Source of the DNA: Jannaschia maritima
GTDB lineage: Bacteria; Pseudomonadota; Alphaproteobacteria; Rhodobacterales; Rhodobacteraceae
Reading direction: 5' to 3'
DNA length: 64,000 nucleotides
Assembly (NCBI RefSeq): GCF_030973515.1
Contig: NZ_JARGZA010000001.1
Coordinates: 186,001-250,000 of the forward strand
Each line of letters starts with the position of its first letter. The stretch's first letter is position 1. Shown piece after piece: positions 38,624 to 48,165 of this stretch. The notes under the pieces are model-generated. The model did no database searches and was not told the origin of the DNA. It was given only the letters and a program-made list of their open reading frames with translations. The position numbers and the translations under genes were made by a program.

Positions 38624-39361
38624 ATGCAGGACGACGACGCGGGGGGCGCGCGCCCGATCCTGGATCGCGTGATGCTGAAGATATCAGGCGAAGCGTTGAT
38701 GGGCGACCAGGGCTATGGGCTGCACCCGCCTACGGTCGAGCGGATCGCCCGGGAGGTGCAGTCCGTCCACCGGATGGGGGTGGAGATCTGCATGGTCATC
38801 GGCGGGGGGAACATCTTCCGCGGCCTGCAGGGATCGGCGCAGGGGATGGAGCGGACGACTGCCGATTACATGGGGATGCTGGCAACGGTAATGAATGCTC
38901 TCGCCATGCAATCCGCTTTGGAGACGCTCGGCTTGCACACCCGGGTCATCAGCGCCATCCCCATGGATCAGGTCTGCGAGCCCTACATTCGGCGGCGGGC
39001 CGTGCGTCACCTCGAGAAGAAGCGCGTCGTAATCTTCGCGGCTGGAACAGGGAACCCCTATTTCACGACCGATACCGCGGCGACGCTGCGCGCCTCCGAG
39101 ATGTCGTGCGGCGCGATCTTCAAGGGCACGAAGGTCGACGGCGTGTACGACAGCGATCCCGTGAAGAACCCCGATGCGGTCCGGTACGACCGGGTCACGT
39201 ACGACGAGGTGCTGTCGAAGCACCTCAAGGTGATGGACGCATCGGCCATCGCGCTCGCGCGCGAGAACCGGCTGCCGATCATCGTCTTCAGCCTGGACGA
39301 ACCCGGTGGGTTCCGGGGCATCCTCGAAGGACGGGGAACCTATACGCGGGTCGAAGGGTAG
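38624..39361 (+). CDS. pyrH: Uridylate kinase
   Basis: It phosphorylates UMP to UDP. The 245-residue amino-acid-kinase-fold protein has [14 protein letters not shown] at about residues 17-30, [15 protein letters not shown] near 54, the bacterial UMP kinase segment [14 protein letters not shown], and [16 protein letters not shown] near residue 143. Usually pyrH is directly followed by frr; here an unrelated minus-strand gene and 237 AT-rich bases separate them. Confidence 0.96.
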   Translation: MQDDDAGGARPILDRVMLKISGEALMGDQGYGLHPPTVERIAREVQSVHRMGVEICMVIGGGNIFRGLQGSAQGMERTTADYMGMLATVMNALAMQSALETLGLHTRVISAIPMDQVCEPYIRRRAVRHLEKKRVVIFAAGTGNPYFTTDTAATLRASEMSCGAIFKGTKVDGVYDSDPVKNPDAVRYDRVTYDEVLSKHLKVMDASAIALARENRLPIIVFSLDEPGGFRGILEGRGTYTRVEG

Positions 39362-39404
39362 GACGCGGGCCGAACCTCCCGCGCCCCGACCTCCGATAGG
39401 CCGA

Positions 39405-40079
39405 TCAGCTGCGTGCCACCGTGCCAGCGCTGCCTTCACGCATGGCGAACGTAGGCTTGTCTCGATCGGCCGCCGCCGGTTCGGATGCCCGAACATAGGC
39501 CCGCGCCGCCGAGAACCAATAGAACAGCCAGGATGCGAACCCCGTCATCTTGAGCGCGTCCTCCACCCAGATGGCGCGCCACCCCAGGGCTTCGCTCAGG
39601 AACGTCGCATCGATAGCGGCCGATCCGACGAGGAACGCCGCCGGCACCAGAAGTCCGGACGCCCCGGTCGAAGGAGGTTCGGCCGACAGCATGACCCCCA
39701 GAAGCAGAACCATCAGCCCGTAGAACCCATAGATTAGGAGTTCCGAATAGCCCCATCGCTCACTCCAGACGGCGTCGTGGAACATGAAGCTATCGTCCAG
39801 GGCCAGCGCGGCGGTCAGTATCGCCGCGACGATCATCGGACGGCGGCCCCGTGTCGCGACGCTGGCGCACATCGCCAGGACGGCTGTGGTCGCCACCAAT
39901 GCGAACACACCCAGCCACGAGAAGAAGCCGGCATAGATCGGGATTCCGAACTGCGCCGCGGGGTCCCTGACGAGGACGTTCAACTCCACGCCGTTCCAGT
40001 GGAACACCATCGAACTCAGATACATCGCGCACAAGACGAACAGCGCGAACACAATCATTCCAACCCTTACATTCGGCAT
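39405..40079 (-). CDS. Unrecognised six-helix membrane protein
   Basis: A 224-residue protein with six predicted transmembrane helices (roughly residues 5-25, 45-72, 80-100, 112-132, 145-163 and 180-202). Acidic and His residues lie at helix ends, in DDSFMFHD after helix 3 and WVEDALKM before helix 6. Such motifs occur in membrane hydrolases of the ceramidase-like kind, but the resemblance is too weak for a call. It interrupts the pyrH-frr cluster on the opposite strand and has its own promoter-like sequence. No function is assigned. Confidence 0.7.
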   Translation of the reverse strand: MPNVRVGMIVFALFVLCAMYLSSMVFHWNGVELNVLVRDPAAQFGIPIYAGFFSWLGVFALVATTAVLAMCASVATRGRRPMIVAAILTAALALDDSFMFHDAVWSERWGYSELLIYGFYGLMVLLLGVMLSAEPPSTGASGLLVPAAFLVGSAAIDATFLSEALGWRAIWVEDALKMTGFASWLFYWFSAARAYVRASEPAAADRDKPTFAMREGSAGTVARS

Positions 40080-40122
40080 AACGAACCCTCCCAGATATCT
40101 GTCAAAAAAACGTCATAAAAGG

Positions 40123-40151
40123 TTAATAAACCAAACCTCCCGGTTAACCAA
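40123..40151 (-). promoter_or_regulatory. Promoter-like sequence of the membrane protein gene
   Basis: Read leftward, TTGGTT (40146-40151) and TATTAA (40123-40128) are 17 bases apart, about 45 bases upstream of the ATG at 40079. The region is the most AT-rich stretch seen in the window and contains a perfect GGTTAACC palindrome at 40142-40149. Confidence 0.4.
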
Positions 40152-40316
40152 TACCCTTACGTAACCCTCCGCCGACGGGGTATCGGACGGCCGATTTCCT
40201 AGTGGTCGGCGGTGGAGATGGTGCCGGCACGGCGATAACCGGCTGGCCTTTGGCGTCGGTCCTGCCATAAACCCGCCGGAGGGCCGGAAGCCCCCGACAG
40301 ACATGGAAAGATCGAC

Positions 40317-40871
40317 ATGGCCGACGACTTCGAACTGGACACCGACGATCTGGAACGCCGGATGGACGGTGCGATGGCCAACCTGCGCACGGAGTTCGGT
40401 TCCCTGCGGACGGGTCGCGCGTCCGCTTCGATGCTCGAACCGGTGACGGTGGATGCCTATGGCCAGCAGACGCCCATCAATCAGGTCGGAACCGTCAACG
40501 TTCCGGAACCGCGGATGGTCACGGTGAACGTATGGGACAAGTCCCTCGTAGGAAAGGTGGAGAAGGCCATCCGCGAGTCCGGCCTCGGCATCAATCCGCA
40601 GCTCAACGGCACGATCATCATGCTTCCCATCCCCGAACTGAACGAGGAGCGTCGTCGCGAGTTGGGCAAGGTCGCAGGCCAGTATGCCGAAGGGGCCCGC
40701 GTCGCCATCCGCAACGTGCGCCGCGACGGGATGGAGCAGATCAAGAAGGGCAACCCGCCGGAGGACGAGCGCAAGATGTGGGAACAGGAAGTCCAGGACC
40801 TTACGGACCGATACATCAAGGCGATCGATGCCGCATTGGAGGCCAAGCAGGCCGAGATCCTGCAGGTCTGA
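40317..40871 (+). CDS. frr: Ribosome recycling factor
   Basis: It splits the post-termination ribosome together with EF-G. The 184-residue protein is the usual length. It shows [20 protein letters not shown] near residue 29, [20 protein letters not shown], and the C-terminal [20 protein letters not shown] of the long-helix domain. It heads the frr-uppS-cdsA-dxr-rseP run. Confidence 0.97.
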   Translation: MADDFELDTDDLERRMDGAMANLRTEFGSLRTGRASASMLEPVTVDAYGQQTPINQVGTVNVPEPRMVTVNVWDKSLVGKVEKAIRESGLGINPQLNGTIIMLPIPELNEERRRELGKVAGQYAEGARVAIRNVRRDGMEQIKKGNPPEDERKMWEQEVQDLTDRYIKAIDAALEAKQAEILQV

Positions 40872-40873
40872 CG

Positions 40874-41599
40874 ATGAATTCCCGCACCCATCGACCCGAC
40901 GGGCCCCGCCACGTCGCCATCATCATGGACGGCAACGGTCGATGGGCGAAGGCCCGCGGCCGCCCGCGTCTGCTGGGACACCGTGCGGGTGCGAAGCGGG
41001 TCCGGGAGATCGCGCAGGCCTGTCCCGCCAACGGGGTGGAGTACCTGACGATCTTCGCCTTCTCGACCGAGAACTGGAAACGCACGCAGGAGGAGGTCGC
41101 GGGCCTGATGTCCCTTTTCAGGCGCTACCTCGAATCCGAATCGAAGAGCCTCGTGGAACGTGGCGCGCGGGTGCGGTTCATCGGCGACCGCCTGCAACTG
41201 GACCCCATCCTCCGTCGCAACATGGACGCCCTGGAGGCCCGAACTGCGCATAACGACACCCTGAACCTGACGGTCGCGTTGAACTACGGCGGGCGGGACG
41301 AGGTCACGCGTGCCACCAAGCGATTGGCGCGCGACGTGGCGGCCGGCCGCCTCGATCCGGACACGATCGACCACGAGACGTTGCCACGCTATCTCGACAC
41401 GCACGTCCTGCCCGATCCCGATCTCGTGATCCGCACGTCGGGGGAGGCGCGGATCTCCAACTTCCTGCTGTGGCAGTCGGCCTATTCGGAATACGAGTTC
41501 GTGGATACGCTGTGGCCGGACTTCACGCGCGAGCACTTCGAGGCGGTGCTGGCGCGGTTCGGGGGACGGGACCGCCGCTATGGCGGGGCGCGGGCCTGA
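40874..41599 (+). CDS. uppS: Undecaprenyl diphosphate synthase (isoprenyl transferase)
   Basis: It condenses isopentenyl diphosphate units onto farnesyl diphosphate to make the C55 lipid carrier for peptidoglycan and O-antigen. The catalytic HVAIIMDGNGRWAKARG motif is near residue 12, with FAFSTENWKR and the C-terminal DLVIRTSGEARISNFLLWQ. The ATG at 40874 is 2 bases after the frr stop and gives 241 residues; longer open frame upstream is frr sequence. Confidence 0.96.
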   Translation: MNSRTHRPDGPRHVAIIMDGNGRWAKARGRPRLLGHRAGAKRVREIAQACPANGVEYLTIFAFSTENWKRTQEEVAGLMSLFRRYLESESKSLVERGARVRFIGDRLQLDPILRRNMDALEARTAHNDTLNLTVALNYGGRDEVTRATKRLARDVAAGRLDPDTIDHETLPRYLDTHVLPDPDLVIRTSGEARISNFLLWQSAYSEYEFVDTLWPDFTREHFEAVLARFGGRDRRYGGARA

Positions 41600-41600
41600 G

Positions 41601-42497
41601 ATGGTCGACCCGCGACCGGACGGACGGGACGCCGATCTGGACGAGGCGGCGGCCGACGACGCCGCGCCGCTCTTCGACTTCGAGATGCAGGAGCCCCTGG
41701 AACCGGCCGTCGTCGGTCGGTTCGAGGACCTGGCGCCGCGGCTGACCACGGCGATCCTGTTGTTCGTGATCGGCGGGGCCGCCGTGTGGCTGGGCGGGTT
41801 CTGGTTCACGACCCTCATCTCGATCTGCGTCGGCCTGATGCTTTGGGAACTGGCGACGATGGTCAGGACCGGCCCGCGTCGCGCGCGGCTCATGGCGATC
41901 ACGGGGGGCTGCGCGCTGTTCGCGACCACCACGCTGCCGATCGGGTTCGGGCTTCCGCTGCTCATGCTGGTGCCGATGATGGGCATCGCCATCATCCGCC
42001 GGCATCGACGGCTGATGGTCGGGTTCTCTGCCGCGATCCTGCTCGCCGGTCTGTCGCTGACCGAACACCTCGCGCAGTTCGGCCTGGTCTGGATGATCTG
42101 GCTGATCCTGGTCGTCGTCGCGTCCGATGTATGCGGGTACTTCGCGGGACGCATCCTGGGGGGACCGAAGTTCTGGCCGCGCGTGTCGCCCAAGAAGACG
42201 TGGACCGGCACCATTGCGGGATGGGTCGGCGCGGGGGCGGTCGGGGCGGTCTGGACCGTGTGGCAGGACGCCGGGTGGGAAACGGTCGGCATCTCCGTTG
42301 CGCTCGCGATGATGGCGCAGATGGGCGACATCGCGGAATCGGCCGTGAAGCGGAAGGTCGGCGTGAAGGACAGCTCGAACCTCCTGCCCGGGCATGGCGG
42401 CCTGTTCGACCGCTTCGACGCGATGCTCGGAGCCGCGCTGATGCTGCTGGTGATCGAATCGGTGGCGGAGTTTCCGCCGGTCCCCGGCATCGGATGA
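41601..42497 (+). CDS. cdsA: Phosphatidate cytidylyltransferase
   Basis: An integral membrane enzyme making CDP-diacylglycerol from phosphatidate and CTP. An acidic N-terminal tail of about 45 residues precedes six to eight hydrophobic helices. The family signature is SPKKTWTGTIAGWVGAGAV past the middle and VKRKVGVKDSSNLLPGHGG with the catalytic Asp region near the end. ATG at 41601 follows the uppS stop by one base; ATG at 41580 would add 7 residues and overlap uppS. The last codons overlap dxr (ATGA). Confidence 0.93.
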   Translation: MVDPRPDGRDADLDEAAADDAAPLFDFEMQEPLEPAVVGRFEDLAPRLTTAILLFVIGGAAVWLGGFWFTTLISICVGLMLWELATMVRTGPRRARLMAITGGCALFATTTLPIGFGLPLLMLVPMMGIAIIRRHRRLMVGFSAAILLAGLSLTEHLAQFGLVWMIWLILVVVASDVCGYFAGRILGGPKFWPRVSPKKTWTGTIAGWVGAGAVGAVWTVWQDAGWETVGISVALAMMAQMGDIAESAVKRKVGVKDSSNLLPGHGGLFDRFDAMLGAALMLLVIESVAEFPPVPGIG

Positions 42498-43663
42498 CCC
42501 CACGGCGGATCAGCGTATTCGGCGCGACGGGGAGCATCGGGGCGAACACGCTCGATCTGGTGCGCCGCGATCCGGAGGCCTACGATGTGGTCGCCCTGAC
42601 CGGACATGCGAACATCGCCGATCTGGCCGAAGCGGCGGTGGTGCTGCGTGCGGACGTCGCCGTGACCTCGGACGGGGACCGGTTGGACGACCTCCGGGTC
42701 GCTCTGGGGGGGTCGGGGGTGGAGGCCGCGGCGGGGCAGGGCGCGCTGCTGGAGGCGGCGGACCGACCCGCGGATTGGGTCATGTCCGGCATCGTGGGCG
42801 TCGCTGGGTTGGCGCCCGGCCTGCGGGCGCTGCGTCACGGCGGCACGCTCGCATTGGCGAACAAGGAAAGCATGGTCTGCGCCGGCCCATTGATGCTGGC
42901 GGACGCGGCGCGATACGGTGCCACGCTGCTACCCGTGGACAGCGAGCATTCCGCTATCTTCCAGGCGCTCGTCGGCGAGGATCGCGATGCCGTCGAGAAG
43001 GTGATCGTCACGGGGTCGGGCGGCGGCCTGCGGGACTGGCCGGTGACGCGGCTGCCGGACGCGACGCCGGCGGACGCCGGCAGCCATCCCAACTGGGACA
43101 TGGGGCAGCGTATCACCATCGATTCCGCTTCCATGTTCAACAAGGCGATGGAGCTGATAGAGGCGCACGAGCTGTTCGCCCTCCCGCCCGAACGGATCGA
43201 GACGGTGATCCACCCGCAATCGCTCGTCCACGCGTTGGTTCAGTACGTCGACGGGGCCCTGATGGCCCATATGGGCGCCCCCGACATGCGCCATGCGATC
43301 GGCTATGCGCTTCATTGGCCCCACAGGCGCCCCCTGCCCGTGGACCGGCTGGACCTCGCCGCGATGGCCCGACTGGACTTCCACGATCCGGACCCCGAAC
43401 GCTATCCGGCCATCGGATTGGCCTTCGACGTGATGCGCGCGGGTGCCCTGGCGGGCGCGGTCTTCAACGCGGCGAAGGAAGCCGCACTCGATCGGTTCCT
43501 CGCGGGGGAGATCCGGTTCACGGACATGGCACGCGACGTCGCCCGCGTCCTCGATGTCGCACAAGGGGAGGGATGGCTTGATGCCGATGCCCCCGACCTC
43601 GATATGATCCTGCAGGCGGATCGCCGCGCGCGGGAGTGCCTGCGCGATCTTCCACGAACATAG
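42494..43663 (+). CDS. dxr: 1-deoxy-D-xylulose 5-phosphate reductoisomerase
   Basis: It is the second enzyme of the non-mevalonate isoprenoid pathway, supplying precursors for UppS. The NADPH-binding motif VFGATGSIGANTLDLV is at residues 8-23. LANKESMVCAG lies near residue 120, PVDSEHSAIFQAL near 147, and SMFNKAMELIEAHELF with the metal-binding Glu near 215. The ATG overlaps the cdsA stop, giving 389 residues. Confidence 0.96.
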   Translation: MTPRRISVFGATGSIGANTLDLVRRDPEAYDVVALTGHANIADLAEAAVVLRADVAVTSDGDRLDDLRVALGGSGVEAAAGQGALLEAADRPADWVMSGIVGVAGLAPGLRALRHGGTLALANKESMVCAGPLMLADAARYGATLLPVDSEHSAIFQALVGEDRDAVEKVIVTGSGGGLRDWPVTRLPDATPADAGSHPNWDMGQRITIDSASMFNKAMELIEAHELFALPPERIETVIHPQSLVHALVQYVDGALMAHMGAPDMRHAIGYALHWPHRRPLPVDRLDLAAMARLDFHDPDPERYPAIGLAFDVMRAGALAGAVFNAAKEAALDRFLAGEIRFTDMARDVARVLDVAQGEGWLDADAPDLDMILQADRRARECLRDLPRT

Positions 43664-43676
43664 AGGTGCCGCCCGC

Positions 43677-45017
43677 ATGGATGCCGGTCTGATCCCCCAA
43701 TTCGGCGGCTTGCTTTGGACGCTGCTGGCCTTCGTGACCGCGCTGTCGGTGATCGTGGCGATCCACGAATACGGACATTACATCGTCGGCCGCTGGTGCG
43801 GCATAAAGGCGGACGTATTCTCGATCGGGTTCGGGCCGCGCCTGTTCAGCCGGGTGGACCGCCACGGGACCCGGTGGCAGGTCGCCGCACTTCCGCTGGG
43901 GGGCTACGTCAAGTTCCGGGGCGATGCGAACGCGGCATCCGTGGGCTCGGACGGCACCGTGACCGCGATGTCCGACGCGGAACGCGCGCAGACGATGACC
44001 GGCGCGTCGCTTTGGCGGCGCGCGGCGACCGTCGCGGCGGGACCGGTGTTCAACTTCATCCTCGCCATCGCGGTGTTCGCGGGCTTCATGCTGGTCCAGG
44101 GCCGTCCCGCAGACGCGCCCGTGGTCGGCCCGGTGGCCGATCTTCCAGCCGACATGGCGGTGCTGCGACCGGGCGATCGCATCCTGTCCGCCGCGGGCGA
44201 GCCGATCGAGACGATGGCGGATCTCGGCGCGATCGCCGCGGAGCTTCGGGACGCGCCGACCATCCCCTACGAGGTCGAACGCGACGGGGACGTCCTGCGC
44301 ATCGACGCGGTGCCGCCCCTGCTGCCCCGTGCCGCGTCGGTCCAGCCGCGCTCCGCGGCCTGGGAGATAGGCCTGCGGGAAGGCGATCTCGTCCGTCGCA
44401 TCGACGGGGAGCGCGTGACGACGTTCCGGGACCTGCAGGACGCCGTCGAGGCGTCCGAGGGGCGCGCGCTGACGCTCGACGTCTGGCGCCCATCGGAACG
44501 CAGGGACCTGACGGTCACGCTGGTACCGCGTCGCATGGACCTGCCCTCCGCCGATGGCGGGTTCGAGACGCGGTGGCTGATCGGCCTGTCGGGCGGCCTG
44601 GCCTTCGAACCGATGACGGAACGGGTGGGTCCATTGGACGCCCTCTTGGGGGGCGTGTCCCAGACCTGGTTCATCATCACCTCGTCGCTGTCGGCGATCG
44701 GGCATATCGTCCTGGGCCAGATCAGCACCTGCAACCTGTCGGGGCCCGTCGGGATCGCCGAGACGTCCGGCGCGGTGGCGTCCATGGGGGCGGGCAACTT
44801 CATCTGGTTCATCGCGGTCCTTTCGACCGCGGTGGGCATGCTGAACCTGTTCCCCATCCCCGTCCTGGACGGCGGCCATCTCGTATTCCATGCCTACGAG
44901 GCGGTGCGCGGCAAGCCGCCGTCGGACGACGCCGTGCGCGTGCTGATGACGATGGGCATCGTCCTGATGGGTGCCCTGATGGCGTTCGCGCTGTTCAACG
45001 ACATCTTCTGCCCCTGA
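43677..45017 (+). CDS. rseP: RIP metalloprotease RseP (site-2 protease)
   Basis: An inner-membrane protease that cleaves substrates such as anti-sigma factors within the membrane. The zinc motif is in IHEYGHYIVGRWCG near residue 27, and the second metal-binding motif PVLDGGHL near residue 398. Two PDZ-like regions lie between (GPVADLPADMAVLRPGDRI near 150, and SAAWEIGLREGDLVRRIDG near 225). Length is 446 residues. It is followed by a hairpin and a promoter before bamA. Confidence 0.95.
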   Translation: MDAGLIPQFGGLLWTLLAFVTALSVIVAIHEYGHYIVGRWCGIKADVFSIGFGPRLFSRVDRHGTRWQVAALPLGGYVKFRGDANAASVGSDGTVTAMSDAERAQTMTGASLWRRAATVAAGPVFNFILAIAVFAGFMLVQGRPADAPVVGPVADLPADMAVLRPGDRILSAAGEPIETMADLGAIAAELRDAPTIPYEVERDGDVLRIDAVPPLLPRAASVQPRSAAWEIGLREGDLVRRIDGERVTTFRDLQDAVEASEGRALTLDVWRPSERRDLTVTLVPRRMDLPSADGGFETRWLIGLSGGLAFEPMTERVGPLDALLGGVSQTWFIITSSLSAIGHIVLGQISTCNLSGPVGIAETSGAVASMGAGNFIWFIAVLSTAVGMLNLFPIPVLDGGHLVFHAYEAVRGKPPSDDAVRVLMTMGIVLMGALMAFALFNDIFCP

Positions 45018-45073
45018 CCGACCGCCCGCCGCCGCCCCGAACCGTGATCGCATCGCGGTTGGCGCCGCCCCGC

Positions 45074-45097
45074 CCGACCAGGCCGCAGCCTGGTCGG
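45074..45097 (+). terminator. Hairpin between rseP and bamA
   Basis: CCGACCAGG and CCTGGTCGG form a perfect 9-base-pair stem around a 6-base loop, about 57 bases after the rseP stop. No T-run follows, so it is probably a partial terminator or message-stabilising element. Confidence 0.55.
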
Positions 45098-45130
45098 CGC
45101 GCTTGCCATACGGAAACGGATGCCCGCGCT

Positions 45131-45159
45131 TTGACACCCGCAGGGGCGTCCGATAGCAC
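45131..45159 (+). promoter_or_regulatory. Internal promoter of bamA
   Basis: A perfect TTGACA (45131-45136) is followed, after 17 bases, by TAGCAC (45154-45159) as a weak -10. It lies 35 bases upstream of the bamA ATG and downstream of the hairpin, so bamA and the lipid A genes can be transcribed separately from the uppS-rseP part. Confidence 0.5.
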
Positions 45160-45193
45160 GGCGAAGGGACGACAGGACGGGGCGGGGACAGAC

Positions 45194-47563
45194 ATGACGG
45201 ATCGCGAATCCACGCGCGGTGGGCTTGTGCGGCGAGGGGGCCGCCTCCTCGGCGCGACCGCGATGGGGCTTTGCGTGGCCGGCTGGATGGCCGGCGTCGC
45301 GACGGCGCAGACGTTCCGCTTCTCCTCGTTCGAGGTGCAGGGCAACGGGCGGATCGACACCGCGTCCGTGCTGGCGCAGCTGGGCGTCGTTCCCGGCGAG
45401 GCGATCAGCGCCGGCCGCCTGAACGACGGCGTGCAGCGTCTGCAGAACTCCGGCCTGTTCCAGTCGGTGGAGGTGGTCCCCCAGGGCAACCGCCTCCTCG
45501 TCATCGTGGAGGAGGCGGCGACGATCTCGCGCATCGCGATCGAGGGGAACGCCCGGCTCGGCGACGACGCGTTGCTGCCCGTGGTGGGCAGCCAGGTCCG
45601 GCGCGTCTACGATCCACGACAGGCGGAACGCGACGCGGCCGCCATCGCGCAGGCCTATGCCGCGTCGGGACGGCTGTCCGCGACCGTCGTGCCCAAGATC
45701 ATCCGGCGTGGCGACAACCGGGTCGATCTCGTGTTCGAGGTCGCGGAAGGGCGCGTCACGGAGGTGGAGCGTATCAGCTTCGTCGGCAACCGTGCCTATT
45801 CGGACCGCCGCCTGCGCCGGGCGCTGGAAACGAAGCAGGCCGGAATCTTCCGGGCGATCATCGCGGCGGACACTTTCGTCGCGGAACGCATCGCCTTCGA
45901 CCTGCAACTCCTGCGCGACTTCTATCAATCCCGCGGCTACATCGATTTCCAGGTCCTGTCCGCCACGCCCGAACTGGTGCCGTCGCGCGATGCGTACTTC
46001 CTGACGATCCGCATCCAAGAAGGTCAGCAGTACAGGTTCAACCGGATCACCACATCGTCCGACCTCGCGGTGATCGACGCCTCCGCCTACGGGGCCGAAG
46101 TGCGGGTACGACCCGGCGACATCTATTCCCCACAGGCGATCGAGCGATCGATCCGGCGGTTGGAACTCTTGGCCACGCGGCAGGGCCTCGACTTCATACG
46201 GGTCGTCCCGCAGATCACCCGCAACGAGGCGAGCCAGACCTTGGATGTCGACTTCGTGGTCGAACGGGGCGACCGCGTCTTCGTCGAACGCATCGACATC
46301 GAAGGGAACGCGACCACGTTGGATCGGGTCATCCGTCGCCAGTTCCGCACGGTCGAAGGCGATCCCTTCAACCCGCGCGAGATACGCGCCGCCGCCGAAC
46401 GGATCGAGGCACTGGGATACTTCTCCGCCACGGACGTGGAGGCTCGGCAGGGCACCACCCCCGACAGCGTGATCGTCGACGTCGACGTGGAGGAGCAGCC
46501 GACCGGCAGCCTGGGCTTCGGGCTCAACTATTCCGCCGAAACGGGGGCTGGGATCTCGTTCAGCTTCGCGGAACGCAACTTCCTGGGTCGGGGCCAGTCG
46601 GTCGACCTCGACGTCAACCTGGGGGGCGAGGACGCGACCGGCAGCATATCCTTCGTCGAGCCCGCGTTCCTGAACCGCGACCTCGCGCTCAGCTTCTCGC
46701 TATTCTACACGGAAACGGACCGGGACGGGCAGAACTTCAGCGCCAAGGATCTCGGCCTGCGGACCGGTCTGACCTTCCCGGTGGGGACGGACTCGCGCTT
46801 GGGCCTGTTCTACAACATCTCGGAATCTGAGTTGACCGCGAACCCCGGCCTGAACCCGGCCGAGTTGTCGCCGATCCTGTTTCGCGACGCCGGGGAACCG
46901 AACCTGACCTCCTCCGTGGGCTATAACTTCAGCTATTCGACCATCGGCAGCGGCCTCGACCCGACCCGCGGCATCCGCCTGCGGTTCGGCCAGGAGTTCG
47001 CGGGCCTGGGCGGGGACGAGAAGTTCGTTCGGACGACCCTCAGCGTCGCGGGCGAACGTGCGGTGCGCAACGAGGAGATCACCTTGCGCGCCGCGCTCGA
47101 CCTCGGCGTGCTGACCTCGCTGGACGACACCGTCTCCGCCCGGGGGAACCGGTTCTTCAACACGGGCTCCAACATCCGCGGCTTCCGGTCCGGCGGCATC
47201 GGGCCGCGCGACACCAGCTCGTCCCTGCGGGACAACGATCCCCTGGGCGGCAACCGTTACGCCTTCGCCCGCATGGAAGCGCTCTTCCCGATCGGGTTGA
47301 TCCCGGAGGAGTACGGCATCTCGGGTGCGGTGTTCCTGGATGCGGGCTCCGTCTGGGGGTTGGACGACGTCGATGGCGGCAGCAGCGGAACGGACGGTCA
47401 GGAACTGGTCGACGACGGATTCTATCTGAACTCGGCGGTCGGCTTCTCGATCCTGTGGGATACGCAGATCGGCCCCCTGCGCTTCAACTTCTCGGACGCG
47501 CTGCGCGCCCGCGACTTCGACCGGACGCAGAGCTTCGACCTGACGATCCAGACCCGGTTCTGA
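45194..47563 (+). CDS. bamA: Outer membrane protein assembly factor BamA
   Basis: The central pore of the outer-membrane beta-barrel assembly machine. A signal peptide (about residues 1-38, basic RRGGRLL then hydrophobic, cleavage after ATA) is followed by five POTRA domains to about residue 430; several start with a RISFVGN- or RIDIEGN-type strand. The C-terminal 16-strand barrel contains the GFRSGGIGPRD loop motif, and the protein ends in Phe (TIQTRF), the usual barrel signal. Length is 789 residues. The ATG at 45194 is used because upstream frame is rseP shadow. Confidence 0.96.
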   Translation: MTDRESTRGGLVRRGGRLLGATAMGLCVAGWMAGVATAQTFRFSSFEVQGNGRIDTASVLAQLGVVPGEAISAGRLNDGVQRLQNSGLFQSVEVVPQGNRLLVIVEEAATISRIAIEGNARLGDDALLPVVGSQVRRVYDPRQAERDAAAIAQAYAASGRLSATVVPKIIRRGDNRVDLVFEVAEGRVTEVERISFVGNRAYSDRRLRRALETKQAGIFRAIIAADTFVAERIAFDLQLLRDFYQSRGYIDFQVLSATPELVPSRDAYFLTIRIQEGQQYRFNRITTSSDLAVIDASAYGAEVRVRPGDIYSPQAIERSIRRLELLATRQGLDFIRVVPQITRNEASQTLDVDFVVERGDRVFVERIDIEGNATTLDRVIRRQFRTVEGDPFNPREIRAAAERIEALGYFSATDVEARQGTTPDSVIVDVDVEEQPTGSLGFGLNYSAETGAGISFSFAERNFLGRGQSVDLDVNLGGEDATGSISFVEPAFLNRDLALSFSLFYTETDRDGQNFSAKDLGLRTGLTFPVGTDSRLGLFYNISESELTANPGLNPAELSPILFRDAGEPNLTSSVGYNFSYSTIGSGLDPTRGIRLRFGQEFAGLGGDEKFVRTTLSVAGERAVRNEEITLRAALDLGVLTSLDDTVSARGNRFFNTGSNIRGFRSGGIGPRDTSSSLRDNDPLGGNRYAFARMEALFPIGLIPEEYGISGAVFLDAGSVWGLDDVDGGSSGTDGQELVDDGFYLNSAVGFSILWDTQIGPLRFNFSDALRARDFDRTQSFDLTIQTRF

Positions 47564-48165
47564 TGCGCAGGCGGGACGCGGTCGCGGGCCTCCTCGCCTG
47601 CGTGCTGATGGGGCGGCCCGCCATCGCGCAGTCGCCGCCCAGGCAGGGCATCGTGGTCCTCGACCAGGAAGCGCTGTTCGTGCGCTCCAGCTTCGGCCGG
47701 CAGGCCCGTGCCGACATCGAGGCCGCGACCGACGTCCTGCAGGCGGAGAACAGGCGGATCGAGGCCGACCTCGAGGCGGAGGAACGCGACCTGACGGAAC
47801 GCCGCGCGTCCATGGATCCTGGCGCGTTCCGCACGCTCGCCGACGATTTCGACGCGAAGGTCGAAGGGATCCGCTCGACCCAGGACGCGAAGGCCCGCGC
47901 GATCCAGCAACAATCCGACCGCGCGCGTCAGCGGTTCCAGGAACGGGCCGGCCCGGTCCTCGCGGCGCTGGCGGCCGAACTCGGCGCAGCTGTTATCCTC
48001 GACCGCAGGCAGGTCATCGCCGCCGCGGAACAGGCCGACATCACGTCGCTGGCGTTGGAACGGATCGACGCGGTCCTGCGCGATGGTGGCGGCGGACCGC
48101 AGGGTCCCGCCCCCCAGCGCCGCCAAACCGAGACGATACCCACCGAAGGCCCTCCGAATGACTGA
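47563..48165 (+). CDS. skp: Periplasmic OmpH/Skp-family chaperone
   Basis: A 200-residue periplasmic chaperone for unfolded outer-membrane proteins, placed next to its client BamA. A signal peptide ends at AIA (residue about 22). The mature part begins with [15 protein letters not shown] and continues as a long charged helical hairpin (residues about 50-130). The [17 protein letters not shown] strand region follows. The Pro/Gln-rich tail is variable. Its ATG overlaps the bamA stop (TGATG). Confidence 0.87.
   Translation: MRRRDAVAGLLACVLMGRPAIAQSPPRQGIVVLDQEALFVRSSFGRQARADIEAATDVLQAENRRIEADLEAEERDLTERRASMDPGAFRTLADDFDAKVEGIRSTQDAKARAIQQQSDRARQRFQERAGPVLAALAAELGAAVILDRRQVIAAAEQADITSLALERIDAVLRDGGGGPQGPAPQRRQTETIPTEGPPND

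Noticed and set aside
40481-42838. 785-codon minus-strand open frame
   Set aside because: It lies opposite frr, uppS and cdsA, which are unmistakable. Its product is low-complexity and matches no family; it is a high-GC shadow frame.
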